IMG/VR virus record: IMGVR_UViG_3300025647_000086
Span: 1-41,074 of that record
From: a virus
Direction: 5' to 3' (one strand)
DNA: 41,074 bases
Below are positions 30,839 to 38,938 of the stretch, one piece after another. Position 1 is the stretch's first letter; the number at the start of each line of letters is the position of its first letter. Under the pieces are notes generated by a model. The model was not told where the DNA came from, made no database searches, and worked only from the letters and a program-made list of their open reading frames with translations. A program made the position numbers and the translations under genes.

Positions 30839-30865
30839 TTTACACTATTTCCATATACGTATATA
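30839..30865 (+). promoter_or_regulatory. Possible promoter before portal genes
   Basis: TTTACA (30839-30844) and TATATA (30860-30865) with a 15-base spacer (or TATAGG with 17). It lies in the 55-base gap before the gene at 30876, whose AGGAGG ribosome-binding site follows directly. Confidence 0.4.
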
Positions 30866-30875
30866 GGAGGAAATC

Positions 30876-31322
30876 ATGTCTAAGAAAAAAATAGGAAGAG
30901 CTATTGCCGCTGGTTTAGCTGCATATGGCGCAAGTAAAATGCTAGGTGCTTCTAATAAAGCTAAACTAGCAGCCGCACAAACTGATACAGCAGATTTTGG
31001 ATCTCAAATGGAGAACGACACTGTGTTAGCTCAAGGTACAAGAAAAAACTATGAAGCTGGAATTGCAACACAGAAAGCAAAAGAAGCTAATAGTCTTTTA
31101 GGTAGAACTAAGAAGTTTTTAAGAGAAGAAGTTTTTACAACAAATCCAAAAACAAAACTTAGAGACGTTTTACCAAGCTTTAAAGGTTCATCTTCAAGTG
31201 AAATGTATGGTCTAGAACCAGTAGGAGGAGCCAAAAAAGGTGGAATGATGAAAGCGGCTAAAGGAACTTACGTCACAGCTAAATGTAAGATGGGCAGAAA
31301 TAAAAAAACTAGAATTGTATAA
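30876..31322 (+). CDS. Small late structural protein, Gly-Gly tagged
   Basis: A 148-residue basic protein with an Ala/Gly-rich helical N-terminus (Ile-Ala-Ala-Gly-Leu-Ala-Ala-Tyr-Gly-Ala-Ser), a polar middle and the tail Ala-Lys-Lys-Gly-Gly-Met-Met-Lys-Ala-Ala-Lys-Gly followed by a Lys/Arg end. AGGAGG is positioned well. The one-base overlap with the portal gene implies co-translation. Confidence 0.6.
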   Translation: MSKKKIGRAIAAGLAAYGASKMLGASNKAKLAAAQTDTADFGSQMENDTVLAQGTRKNYEAGIATQKAKEANSLLGRTKKFLREEVFTTNPKTKLRDVLPSFKGSSSSEMYGLEPVGGAKKGGMMKAAKGTYVTAKCKMGRNKKTRIV

Positions 31323-33658
31323 TGGCAATTGAAAAAGATAATCCGATCAACGATGAAGTTGATGTGGAGGAAGAAGTAACTGTTAACTTTGACGACGAAG
31401 GTGCAGATGAAACACAAGCACCTGAACAGGATTTTTATGGCAATCTTGCAGAAGAGATTGATGAAAGAGCCCTGCAACAGTTATCTTCTGACTTAATCAA
31501 CGAATATCAAAAAGACAGAGAATCTAGAAAAGATTGGGAAGATGGCTACGTTAAAGGTTTAGATCTTTTAGGATTTAAATACGTAGAACAAAACAGACCT
31601 TTCAGAGGAGCAGCAGGTGTTACTCACCCAATGCTTGCAGAAGCCGTAACACAATTTCAAGCACAAGCTTATAAAGAATTATTACCCAGTGATGGTCCTG
31701 TACGAACTCAAATCATGGGTGCAAAAAATCAAGCCGTAGAATTACAAGCACAACGAGTTAAAGATTTTATGAATTTTATGATCATGGATCGTATGGAAGA
31801 ATATACTCCTGAGTTTGATCAAATGTTATTTTATTTACCACTTGCAGGATCTACATTTAAAAAAGTTTATTATGATGCAATGTTAGAAAGAGCAGTTTCT
31901 AAATTTGTTCCTGCGGAAGATTTAGTGGTTCCTTACTATGCAACGGATTTAAAAGAAGCATCAAGAATTACACACGTATTAAAACAATCAGAAAATGATT
32001 TATTAAAAAAGATGGCATCAGGATTCTACAGAGAAGTAGATTTAATGAAGCCAACAGAAAAAGATAATAAGATTCAAGATAAATATAACGAGATTGATGG
32101 AGTTAAAAAAGTAGAATCTACTGACATGCTTTATAATGTTTTAGAAATGCATGTTGATTTAGATTTATCAGATTACATAGCAGAGAACGAAGAAGATAGT
32201 TTAGGAATTAAAATACCCTACATTGTAACTATTGAAGAATCTTCCAGAGAAGTTTTAGCTATTAGAAGAAATTACAAAGAAGGGGATCCTAAATTTGTTA
32301 AACAAGATTATTTTGTACACTTTAAATTTTTACCAGGACTTGGTTTTTATGGTTTTGGTTTAATTCATATGATCGGTGGCCTGTCACGAACAGCAACGGC
32401 TGCGTTAAGACAGCTACTCGATGCAGGTACGTTATCGAATTTACCTGCTGGATTTAAGTCTAGAGGTATGAGAGTTAGAGATGATGATCAACCTATTCAA
32501 CCTGGAGAGTTTAGAGACGTCGATGCACCTGGTGGAAACATCAGAGATCAGTTTCAATTACTTCCATTTAAGGAACCAAGTCAAACATTATTCAATCTTT
32601 TAGGTTTTTGTGTGTCTGCAGGACAGAGATTTGCAGCAATTGCTGATCAACAAGTCGGTGAAGGCAATCAAATGGCAGCTGTAGGCACTACGGTTGCTCT
32701 TTTAGAGCGTGGAAGTCGTGTTATGAGTGCTATTCACAAGCGTTGTTACTATGCAATGCGTCAAGAATTTAAACTTTTAGCAAAAGTTATTGCTGATTAC
32801 CTGCCACCTGAGTATCCATATGCAGTTTATGGTGCAGATCAGATGATAAAACAGATAGATTTTGATGATCGAGTTGATGTTTTACCTGTTGCAGACCCAA
32901 ATATCTTCTCAATGGCACAAAGAGTGACTCTTGCACAGACACAATTGCAGATTGCACAGACAAATCCGCAAATTCACAACCTACATGAGGCTTATCGACG
33001 TGTTTATGAGTCATTAGGGACTAAACAAATACCAGATTTACTAAAACCAGAGCCAGTTCCTACTCCAAAAGACCCTGCAATTGAAAATGCAGAGGCTTTA
33101 CAGATGCAAATTGCTCAAGCTTACCCAGATCAAGACCATGATGCGCATATTGCAGCGCATTCCGCGTTTATTAGAACAAGAATGGTACAAATTAACCCTC
33201 CAGTGTATGCTTTGTTACAAGGACACATCTCTCAACACGTGTCTTTTAAAGCACAAATGGAAGTTCAGCAGATGATGCAACAAAATCCTGAAATGCAACA
33301 AATGATGCAACAAAATCCTCAAGCGGTTCAGCAATTATTTAATTCAGAAGTAGCTAAAAGAATTGCACAGATCACTTCTGAGCTTGCACAAGCTGAAATG
33401 ATGGGTGATCAACAACAAAAACAAGATCCTTTAATTATGTTAAAGCAAAGAGAGCTTGATTTAAGAGCTATGGATATGCAAAGAAAAGCTAAAGAATCTG
33501 AAGAGAAGATAGAGTTGAATTCTGATCAATTTGATGAGAAACTAGACTTTGAGAGATTAAAATTAGAAACTCAAGATGATCAATCAGAGGAAAGATTGAA
33601 AGTTGCGAGAGAGAAAATGGAGAAACAAAATGTCAAAAGGAATAGGAATAAAGAATAA
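31322..33658 (+). CDS. Portal protein
   Basis: A 778-residue portal that forms the dodecameric DNA channel at the capsid vertex. The N-terminus is acidic; near residues 98-125 it reads Gly-Ala-Ala-Gly-Val-Thr-His-Pro-Met-Leu-Ala-Glu-Ala-Val, and further on Phe-Lys-Lys-Val-Tyr-Tyr-Asp and Gly-Gly-Leu-Ser-Arg-Thr-Ala-Thr-Ala-Ala-Leu-Arg-Gln-Leu-Leu-Asp, segments typical of the P22-gp1-like portals in marine podoviruses. The C-terminus is a long Gln/Met-rich and charged helix, like the barrel helix of P22 portal. Gene order after terminase agrees. Confidence 0.88.
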   Translation: MAIEKDNPINDEVDVEEEVTVNFDDEGADETQAPEQDFYGNLAEEIDERALQQLSSDLINEYQKDRESRKDWEDGYVKGLDLLGFKYVEQNRPFRGAAGVTHPMLAEAVTQFQAQAYKELLPSDGPVRTQIMGAKNQAVELQAQRVKDFMNFMIMDRMEEYTPEFDQMLFYLPLAGSTFKKVYYDAMLERAVSKFVPAEDLVVPYYATDLKEASRITHVLKQSENDLLKKMASGFYREVDLMKPTEKDNKIQDKYNEIDGVKKVESTDMLYNVLEMHVDLDLSDYIAENEEDSLGIKIPYIVTIEESSREVLAIRRNYKEGDPKFVKQDYFVHFKFLPGLGFYGFGLIHMIGGLSRTATAALRQLLDAGTLSNLPAGFKSRGMRVRDDDQPIQPGEFRDVDAPGGNIRDQFQLLPFKEPSQTLFNLLGFCVSAGQRFAAIADQQVGEGNQMAAVGTTVALLERGSRVMSAIHKRCYYAMRQEFKLLAKVIADYLPPEYPYAVYGADQMIKQIDFDDRVDVLPVADPNIFSMAQRVTLAQTQLQIAQTNPQIHNLHEAYRRVYESLGTKQIPDLLKPEPVPTPKDPAIENAEALQMQIAQAYPDQDHDAHIAAHSAFIRTRMVQINPPVYALLQGHISQHVSFKAQMEVQQMMQQNPEMQQMMQQNPQAVQQLFNSEVAKRIAQITSELAQAEMMGDQQQKQDPLIMLKQRELDLRAMDMQRKAKESEEKIELNSDQFDEKLDFERLKLETQDDQSEERLKVAREKMEKQNVKRNRNKE

Positions 33659-34292
33659 TTATAAATTAGGTGGTAGCGTTAATAAAGCAACTAATGTTCA
33701 AAAAGCTAATGTTGGTTTATTAATTAAAACACTTGGTAAATTACCTGTAGTTAAAGAAGGTGTAAAAAAAGTTTTAAAAAATTACAGAATGTCTAATCCA
33801 AGTAAATTTATGGATAGACGATTAAAATTAACAGCGGGACCTGCTGATCCAAATAAACTTATTAATTCAAGTAAATTTATGGATAGACGATTAAAATTAA
33901 CAGCGGGAAACAATTCTACAAAAAATACTGTTAAACAAGTTTTAACAAGCAAACCAGCTAAAGTAGCTGTAGCAGGTGCTGTCGCTGCTGGTGCTGTTAA
34001 TGAAGCATCTAAAGATATTAAAAAATTATCTAAAGACGAATCCTTTAAAAAAGGAAGAGAAGAAGGAGCTAAAAAAGGTAAAGAATTTTCAGAAAAAGTT
34101 AAAACTAAAATGGGAGAAGCAGTAGGTTATATCACTGGAAAAAAATTTGGAGGCTCTACGAAAGTTACAAAAGCAAACCTTGGATTATTAATGGCTAATA
34201 AAAAAATTGCTGGAGCAGGATTACTTGGTCTAGGTATGTTAGCTAAAAAGAAATTCTCTAAAGGTGGCAAAAGTGGCAAACGAAAAGCATAA
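33630..34292 (+). CDS. Small late structural protein with in-frame duplication
   Basis: A 220-residue basic protein from ATG 33630 (GGAG upstream; the frame is open further but lacks a start signal). It carries Gly-Gly elements three times: Leu-Gly-Gly-Ser near the start, Phe-Gly-Gly-Ser near 170, and Lys-Gly-Gly-Lys at the end. Val-x-Lys-Ala-Asn-x-Gly-Leu-Leu follows each of the first two. A 41-base exact repeat gives a 23-residue in-frame duplication. The Gly/Leu-rich end could be membrane-active. Probably a minor virion protein. Confidence 0.6.
   Translation: MSKGIGIKNNYKLGGSVNKATNVQKANVGLLIKTLGKLPVVKEGVKKVLKNYRMSNPSKFMDRRLKLTAGPADPNKLINSSKFMDRRLKLTAGNNSTKNTVKQVLTSKPAKVAVAGAVAAGAVNEASKDIKKLSKDESFKKGREEGAKKGKEFSEKVKTKMGEAVGYITGKKFGGSTKVTKANLGLLMANKKIAGAGLLGLGMLAKKKFSKGGKSGKRKA
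33799..33908 (+). repeat. Exact 41-base direct repeat, 69-base period
   Basis: 33799-33839 and 33868-33908 are identical. The 69-base offset keeps frame and duplicates Ser-Lys-Phe-Met-Asp-Arg-Arg-Leu-Lys-Leu-Thr-Ala-Gly. The perfect identity suggests a recent slippage or recombination event. Confidence 0.85.
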
Positions 34293-34626
34293 AATTTCTG
34301 GCAAAAGATCAGGGCCTCCACCTCTTAGAGGCCCTAACCCTCAAGGAATAGATCCAACTCAAAAAGCATTTATAGATAAATCTTATACAGAAAAAGAAGT
34401 TCTTACACTGCATGATTTTAAAACAAATCGACAACTTTCAAAAGAAAAAGACATTCAAATTTATAGAACACCTGAAATTATGTTAAAGAATAAAAGTAAA
34501 AAAACTGTACGAACACAAAATTTAAATAAAGGCGGATGTCCTTATAGAGACAGTTCATTAAAAAACATGTATCCTGGTAATAATGGAATTCAAATTAAAG
34601 GATTTAAATTTACAGGAGTTAAATAA
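34273..34626 (+). CDS. Small late protein with Phe-Thr-Gly-Val tail
   Basis: A 117-residue basic protein beginning at GTG (34273 preferred over 34264 because AAGGTGG is then correctly spaced). The first part is Gly/Pro-rich (Ser-Gly-Pro-Pro-Pro-Leu-Arg-Gly-Pro-Asn-Pro). The end reads Asn-Lys-Gly-Gly-Cys-Pro-Tyr-Arg ... Gly-Phe-Lys-Phe-Thr-Gly-Val-Lys, matching the tail of the 112-residue protein after terminase. Likely a minor virion component. Confidence 0.55.
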   Translation: MANEKHKISGKRSGPPPLRGPNPQGIDPTQKAFIDKSYTEKEVLTLHDFKTNRQLSKEKDIQIYRTPEIMLKNKSKKTVRTQNLNKGGCPYRDSSLKNMYPGNNGIQIKGFKFTGVK

Positions 34627-35015
34627 TGTTTCCGTGGGGTTTATTAGGACAAGGACTTAAAGCAGGTCTAGATATTTACAAGAATAAGAAAAAATCAGAA
34701 GTAGCTATGTCTGAAGCTGCATTATTACATGCGGAAAAGATGAAGCGTGGAGAAATTGAATACACAGGTAAAGTTTTTGAAAATCAGAAAAACGATTGGA
34801 AGGACGAATTCGTACTCTTGACAATTTCATCACCTCTGTTTTTATTAGCGTATTCTGTATTTGCAGAAGACGAAAAGATGCAACAAAAAATAGATCTTTA
34901 TTTTCAAAAATTACAAGAGATGCCTTGGTGGATTGTTGGCCTTTGGGTTTCAGTCGTGGCTGCCATATATGGACTTAAGGCAACTGATGTAATAAACATG
35001 AATAAACAAAAATGA
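34626..35015 (+). CDS. Holin-like protein (GTA_holin_3TM-like)
   Basis: A 129-residue protein with an N-terminal amphipathic helix and two clear membrane segments (about 63-80 and 100-116). Between them is Asp-Trp-Lys-Asp-Glu-Phe-Val-Leu-Leu and a Met-Pro-Trp-Trp-Ile-Val-Gly-Leu-Trp segment, as in the phage holin family related to the gene-transfer-agent three-helix holins. It may make the membrane lesion that releases the endolysin, but no endolysin is recognised in this window. The start overlaps the previous stop (TAATG). Confidence 0.65.
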   Translation: MFPWGLLGQGLKAGLDIYKNKKKSEVAMSEAALLHAEKMKRGEIEYTGKVFENQKNDWKDEFVLLTISSPLFLLAYSVFAEDEKMQQKIDLYFQKLQEMPWWIVGLWVSVVAAIYGLKATDVINMNKQK

Positions 35016-35125
35016 GACTTTTCTGGACAATAGCTGATAAATTTGCTACGTGGTTATCTAACAAATGTTGGCAAAAACTATATAGACGTAGGAAATATTG
35101 TACATGCAAGACGAAGAAATCGTAG
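35012..35125 (+). CDS. Putative small basic protein
   Basis: A 37-residue frame whose ATG overlaps the holin-like stop as ATGA. It has Trp-rich, amphipathic residues 1-20, then a Lys/Arg-rich end with Cys-Thr-Cys. It overlaps the next gene by 22 bases. The coupling supports it, but nothing else does. Confidence 0.4.
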   Translation: MRLFWTIADKFATWLSNKCWQKLYRRRKYCTCKTKKS

Positions 35126-35337
35126 AAGGTTATTCTACCGTAAAAAAAGTAGCTAATAAAAGAATTGAAATGCTCAAAGACACTCTAGTGTACTCCGTTG
35201 ACAATGTGGAGCAACTTCACTATATTAGAGGACAAATCAAATCCCTAGAGGATTTGCTTCAGGATCTTAAAGACCTGCAGCTTAAACAGGAGCGATTAAA
35301 TGACGGAGAGCTTAGAGGCTTCGAAAGAAGTACCTAA
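35104..35337 (+). CDS. Small coiled-coil late protein
   Basis: A 77-residue, almost entirely helical and charged protein (heptad-like Leu/Ile pattern through residues 25-65) from ATG 35104. Short coiled-coil proteins between lysis/portal and scaffold genes are common in marine phages; function unknown. It overlaps the GroES-like gene by 38 bases. Confidence 0.55.
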   Translation: MQDEEIVEGYSTVKKVANKRIEMLKDTLVYSVDNVEQLHYIRGQIKSLEDLLQDLKDLQLKQERLNDGELRGFERST

Positions 35338-35764
35338 AAAAACAGAAGCGTTACTAGACGCTTACAAAGAACAAGAAAAAATCCAAACTTTTCTAGATGC
35401 AAAATCTGTATCAGAAAATAAATCACTTTTAGATAGACTTCCTTCCCCAACAGGGTGGAGACTTTTGGTATTGCCTTATGCAGGACCAAAGAAAACTAAG
35501 GGTGGGATTATTCTTACCGATACAACCAGCGAAACAATACAGATGACAACCGTATGTGCATATGTATTAAAAGTTGGTGATCTTGCCTACAAGGACAAAG
35601 AAAAATTTCCAGATGGACCATGGTGTCAAAAAGGAGATTGGGTAATCTTTGGAAGATATGCAGGTTCAAGATTTAAAATAGATGGTGGAGAAGTTCGTAT
35701 TCTTAACGACGATGAAATCATTGCTAAGATAGAAAACCCAGAGGATATTCATCACCAGTATTAA
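35300..35764 (+). CDS. GroES-like co-chaperonin
   Basis: A 154-residue Cpn10-fold protein. After a charged 45-residue N-terminal extension it reads Pro-Thr-Gly-Trp-Arg-Leu-Leu-Val-Leu-Pro-Tyr and Lys-Thr-Lys-Gly-Gly-Ile-Ile-Leu (the beginning and mobile-loop base of GroES). It continues with Ala-Tyr-Val-Leu-Lys-Val-Gly-Asp, Lys-Gly-Asp-Trp-Val-Ile-Phe and a C-terminal Val-Arg-Ile-Leu-Asn-Asp-Asp-Glu-Ile-Ile-Ala-Lys-Ile. Phage versions (T4 gp31 principle) redirect the host chaperonin to fold capsid proteins; its position just before scaffold and capsid genes fits. AGGAG precedes the ATG. Confidence 0.85.
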   Translation: MTESLEASKEVPKKTEALLDAYKEQEKIQTFLDAKSVSENKSLLDRLPSPTGWRLLVLPYAGPKKTKGGIILTDTTSETIQMTTVCAYVLKVGDLAYKDKEKFPDGPWCQKGDWVIFGRYAGSRFKIDGGEVRILNDDEIIAKIENPEDIHHQY

Positions 35765-35793
35765 ACACATACGCAAAAAAACAGGAGCTATAA

Positions 35794-36753
35794 ATGTTAG
35801 AAGAAAACAAATCACCAGAAGTGGAATTAGACACGGATGGTATTCAAGAACAATCTGTTGAAGTAGAAAACACAACAGAAGAATCAAAAGAACCTCAATT
35901 ACCAAGAGAGGAAGTAGATTTAGGTTATACTGAATCTAAACCTCAAGGTATTGAAAAAATTTCCGTTGAGGAAACAGAGGACAAGAAAGAAGAAGTTAAG
36001 GATGACTTAGGTTCTATTTCTGAATCTGTACAAAAAAGAATCAATAAATTAACTTTTAAAGTTAGAGAACATGAAAGAAGAGAAAAAGCAGCTTTAGATT
36101 ACGCTAAGTCTCTTAAAAAACAACTTGAAGATACAAGTTCTAGGTTTTCTAAAACAAGTAAAAGTTATGTTGAGCAATACTCGGCTAGAGTTGCTGCAGA
36201 ACAAGAGAAAGCAAAGGTGGCTTTAAGAGACGCCATTGCAGAACAAGATGCAGATAAAATAGCTGATGCAAACTCTTTAATTGCTAAGTTAGCGGTAGAA
36301 GCCGAAAGAGCTAGAATGACTGCTGAAGAAGAAGAAGAGAAAACAACTCGACAAAAAACAGTTTCTCAGGAACCTACTCAAGCACCTCAAAATCCAACCT
36401 ATCCAGAACCATCTGTCAGAGCGAAATCTTGGGCAGATAAAAACGAATGGTTTGGAGAAGATAAGATAATGACAAGTGCTGCATTCCAAGTACATCAAGA
36501 CCTCGTGGACCAAGGGTTTGACGCGGAAAGCGATGAGTATTATAATGAGATAGACAAAGTTATGAGAGAAAATTTCCCTCATAAATTTGGCAAGAAACAG
36601 GAGCTACAGAAACCCGTCCAAACTGTCGCATCTGCACAAAGAAACCAAAGCGGACGCCGATCAGTGAAACTCACTCGTTCACAAATAGCTATCGCTAAAA
36701 AATTAGGAGTGCCACTAGAGGAATACGCAAAATACGTGAAGGAGAATGCATAA
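35794..36753 (+). CDS. Scaffolding protein
   Basis: A 319-residue, highly charged, mostly helical protein. It has an acidic first 80 residues, a coiled coil at about 85-190 (Lys/Glu/Ala-rich), a Pro-rich linker near 200, and a basic C-terminal helix-turn-helix-like end (Ser-Val-Lys-Leu-Thr-Arg-Ser-Gln-Ile-Ala-Ile-Ala-Lys-Lys-Leu-Gly-Val). This composition and its position before the capsid gene are typical of podovirus scaffolding proteins, whose basic C-terminus binds the coat protein. AGGAG is upstream. Confidence 0.8.
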   Translation: MLEENKSPEVELDTDGIQEQSVEVENTTEESKEPQLPREEVDLGYTESKPQGIEKISVEETEDKKEEVKDDLGSISESVQKRINKLTFKVREHERREKAALDYAKSLKKQLEDTSSRFSKTSKSYVEQYSARVAAEQEKAKVALRDAIAEQDADKIADANSLIAKLAVEAERARMTAEEEEEKTTRQKTVSQEPTQAPQNPTYPEPSVRAKSWADKNEWFGEDKIMTSAAFQVHQDLVDQGFDAESDEYYNEIDKVMRENFPHKFGKKQELQKPVQTVASAQRNQSGRRSVKLTRSQIAIAKKLGVPLEEYAKYVKENA

Positions 36754-36754
36754 A

Positions 36755-37225
36755 ATGGATAATATAAAAAGAACCTCACGCGAGTCAGAGAGTAGAAAAT
36801 TAAATATGAAAAAAACTACTTGGACTCCACCGTCCAGTTTGGATGCCCCACCTGCGCCACAAGGATACGCGCATAGATGGATTAGAACATCTGTAACAGG
36901 TTTTGAGGATACGGCAAACGTAACAAAGAAACTTAGAGAAGGATGGGATTTCGTCAGAGCTGATGAAATCATGTCTAACCCCGATCTAGCGAAGTACCCT
37001 GTAATTAAATCAGGTGAATACGAAGGATGCATCGGAATTGGAGGCCTTGTGCTGGCAAGGATACCCGAAGAGATATTGAAGTCACGCGCTGAGTATTTTA
37101 GAAAACTTACTCAAGATCAAATAACCGCGGTTGATAACGATCTAATGAAGGAGCAGCGACCAGAGATGCCAATCAATATTGAGAGGCAATCTCGTGTGAC
37201 CTTTGGCGGTAATTCGAAAAAATAA
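36755..37225 (+). CDS. Minor head protein, function unknown
   Basis: A 156-residue protein from ATG 36755, directly after the scaffold stop. A basic N-terminus, then Trp-Thr-Pro-Pro-Ser, Gly-Tyr-Ala-His-Arg-Trp-Ile-Arg, Leu-Arg-Glu-Gly-Trp-Asp-Phe-Val-Arg-Ala-Asp-Glu and Leu-Val-Leu-Ala-Arg-Ile-Pro are segments familiar from marine phage structural clusters. Its end is Thr-Phe-Gly-Gly-Asn-Ser-Lys-Lys. Role not known. Confidence 0.65.
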   Translation: MDNIKRTSRESESRKLNMKKTTWTPPSSLDAPPAPQGYAHRWIRTSVTGFEDTANVTKKLREGWDFVRADEIMSNPDLAKYPVIKSGEYEGCIGIGGLVLARIPEEILKSRAEYFRKLTQDQITAVDNDLMKEQRPEMPINIERQSRVTFGGNSKK

Positions 37226-37229
37226 TTTT

Positions 37230-37259
37230 TTGACGATAACTACCCAAGGCGGCTAAAAT
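37230..37259 (+). promoter_or_regulatory. Capsid promoter, sigma70-like
   Basis: -35 TTGACG (37230-37235), an 18-base spacer and -10 TAAAAT (37254-37259), in the gap before the decoration and capsid genes. It could boost expression of the most abundant virion proteins. Confidence 0.6.
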
Positions 37260-37283
37260 AAAAACTAAATAGGAGAAAACAAT

Positions 37284-37859
37284 ATGGCAAATGTCGTAGA
37301 AAAGTTTGGTCTAAGACCATACAGAAAACTAGACGGTACACCATTAGTTGGAGCTCAAAACAGATATACTATTGCAAGTAGTTACGCGACTGCGATTTTC
37401 CAAGGAGACTTGGTTATTCCAGTAACAGGAGGAAATGTCGAAAGATATCCTGGTAACACTTCAACAGCTGTAGTGGGCGTATTCAACGGTTGTTTCTATA
37501 CAGATCCTACTACTCAAAAGCCGACCTATAAAAATTACTACCCAGGTGGAGTTGCAGCGAGCGATATTACAGCGTTCGTAGTTGATGATCCTGACGCAGT
37601 ATTTTTAATGGACGCTGATGCGACTTTCGCAAGAGCAGATCTGTTTCAGAACTACGCGTTGACAACAGTGAGTGGAAACACAAAAACAGGAATATCTTTA
37701 CAGCAATTAGATGTAAGTGTTTCTGGAACTGATACTACTTATGTAGTACAAGCGATTGATATTTCGCAAGATCCAGATAACTCAGACGTATCTTCTGCTA
37801 ACGCAAATATTCTTGTTAGAATCAACAATCACTTCTATAGAAGTGGTACAGGCATATAA
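37284..37859 (+). CDS. Head decoration-type protein
   Basis: A 191-residue beta-rich protein immediately before the capsid gene. It starts Phe-Gly-Leu-Arg-Pro-Tyr-Arg, has repeated Gly/Asn turns and Thr/Val strands, and a Tyr-Tyr-Pro-Gly-Gly-Val segment. Proteins with this start precede the capsid gene in many marine phages and are labelled head decoration or structural. Exact location on the head is inference. AGGAG before ATG. Confidence 0.75.
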   Translation: MANVVEKFGLRPYRKLDGTPLVGAQNRYTIASSYATAIFQGDLVIPVTGGNVERYPGNTSTAVVGVFNGCFYTDPTTQKPTYKNYYPGGVAASDITAFVVDDPDAVFLMDADATFARADLFQNYALTTVSGNTKTGISLQQLDVSVSGTDTTYVVQAIDISQDPDNSDVSSANANILVRINNHFYRSGTGI

Positions 37860-37873
37860 TAGGAGAATAAATT

Positions 37874-38791
37874 ATGGCTATTTCACGATCACAGCTAGTT
37901 AAAGAACTAGAGCCAGGATTGAATGCACTATTCGGCCTGGAATATAACAGATACGAAAATCAGCATGCGGAAATTTTCCCAGCTGAATCATCTGACAGAG
38001 CTTTTGAAGAAGAAGTAATGTTAGCTGGTTTCGGTTCTGCACCAACTAAACAAGAAGGTGCGGGCGTTGTGTTCGATCAAGCAACTGAAACTTTCACTGC
38101 TAGATACACACACGAAACTATCGCTTTAGCATTCTCAATTACTGAAGAAGCTATCGAAGATAATCTGTATGACAGACTTGCAGCTAGATATACTAGAGCA
38201 TTAGCAAGATCTATGTCTAACACAAAACAAGTCAAAGCGTCTGCTGTGTTAAACAATGCACAAATCACTACTGCAATCGGTGGTGACGGAGTGTCGTTGA
38301 TTAACAATGCGCATCCTTTAGCAACTGGCGGTACGTTTTCTAACGTATTAGCTACTGCTGCTGACTTGAACGAAACATCACTAGAGCAGTCGTTAATCGA
38401 TATTGCTGGTTTTGTTGACGAAAGAGGATTAAAAATCGCTCTTCAAGGTAAAAAAATGATAATTCCAAAAGAATTACAATTTACTGCGGAGAGATTGATG
38501 AAATCACCTCAAAGAGTCGGCACAGCTGACAATGACATTAATGCATTGGTGAACATGGGAATGATTCCTGAAGGTTACAGAGTGAATAACTTCTTAACTG
38601 ACACTGATTCATTCTTTATCCTTACAGATGCTCCTAACGGATTCAAGCATTTCGTAAGATCACCGATCAAAACTGCTATGGAAGGTGACTTCGATACAGG
38701 TAACGTAAGATTCAAAGCTAGAGAAAGATACTCTTTTGGATTCTCTGATCCAAGATGTGTGTTTGGTAACGGAAACTTACCAACTAGTTAA
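37874..38791 (+). CDS. Major capsid protein (gpT-like, HK97-fold candidate)
   Basis: A 305-residue coat protein. Resembles the Mu gpT-like major head subunits: Leu-Glu-Pro-Gly-Leu-Asn-Ala-Leu-Phe-Gly-Leu-Glu-Tyr near the start, Phe-Glu-Glu-Glu-Val-Met-Leu-Ala-Gly-Phe-Gly, Ala-Leu-Ala-Phe-Ser-Ile-Thr-Glu-Glu-Ala-Ile-Glu-Asp-Asn and a C-terminal Arg-Glu-Arg-Tyr-Ser-Phe-Gly-Phe-Ser-Asp-Pro-Arg. Its place between decoration gene and strong terminator fits the most abundant virion protein. AGGAG upstream. Confidence 0.9.
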   Translation: MAISRSQLVKELEPGLNALFGLEYNRYENQHAEIFPAESSDRAFEEEVMLAGFGSAPTKQEGAGVVFDQATETFTARYTHETIALAFSITEEAIEDNLYDRLAARYTRALARSMSNTKQVKASAVLNNAQITTAIGGDGVSLINNAHPLATGGTFSNVLATAADLNETSLEQSLIDIAGFVDERGLKIALQGKKMIIPKELQFTAERLMKSPQRVGTADNDINALVNMGMIPEGYRVNNFLTDTDSFFILTDAPNGFKHFVRSPIKTAMEGDFDTGNVRFKARERYSFGFSDPRCVFGNGNLPTS

Positions 38792-38814
38792 TCTTATTGA
38801 TTAATGATCAATTT

Positions 38815-38845
38815 AAAGGGCGGTCTTTATGGCCGCCCTTTTTTT
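38815..38845 (+). terminator. Rho-independent terminator after the capsid gene
   Basis: Stem AAAGGGCGG / CCGCCCTTT with a 9-base loop, then a run of seven T. Textbook intrinsic terminator closing the capsid transcript. Confidence 0.9.
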
Positions 38846-38848
38846 GTG

Positions 38849-38854
38849 TATAAT
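38849..38854 (+). promoter_or_regulatory. Consensus -10 box after the terminator
   Basis: A perfect TATAAT directly after the T-run, with only a poor -35 (inside the terminator stem). It may restart transcription for the genes from 38939 on. A CTGAATTCAG palindrome (38886-38895) lies in the leader. Confidence 0.45.
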
Positions 38855-38938
38855 ACAAATACTGAATATAATTTTTTGATGCAGACTGAATTCAGCAGAC
38901 GGCCTTAAGACTGTATCAATTTAAATAAGGAGAATAAT

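Noticed and set aside
26265-34292. A prohead protease in the late block
   Set aside because: I looked for a Ser-His or ClpP-like protease near portal, scaffold and capsid and saw none; so a cleavage role for the Gly-Gly motif stays speculative.
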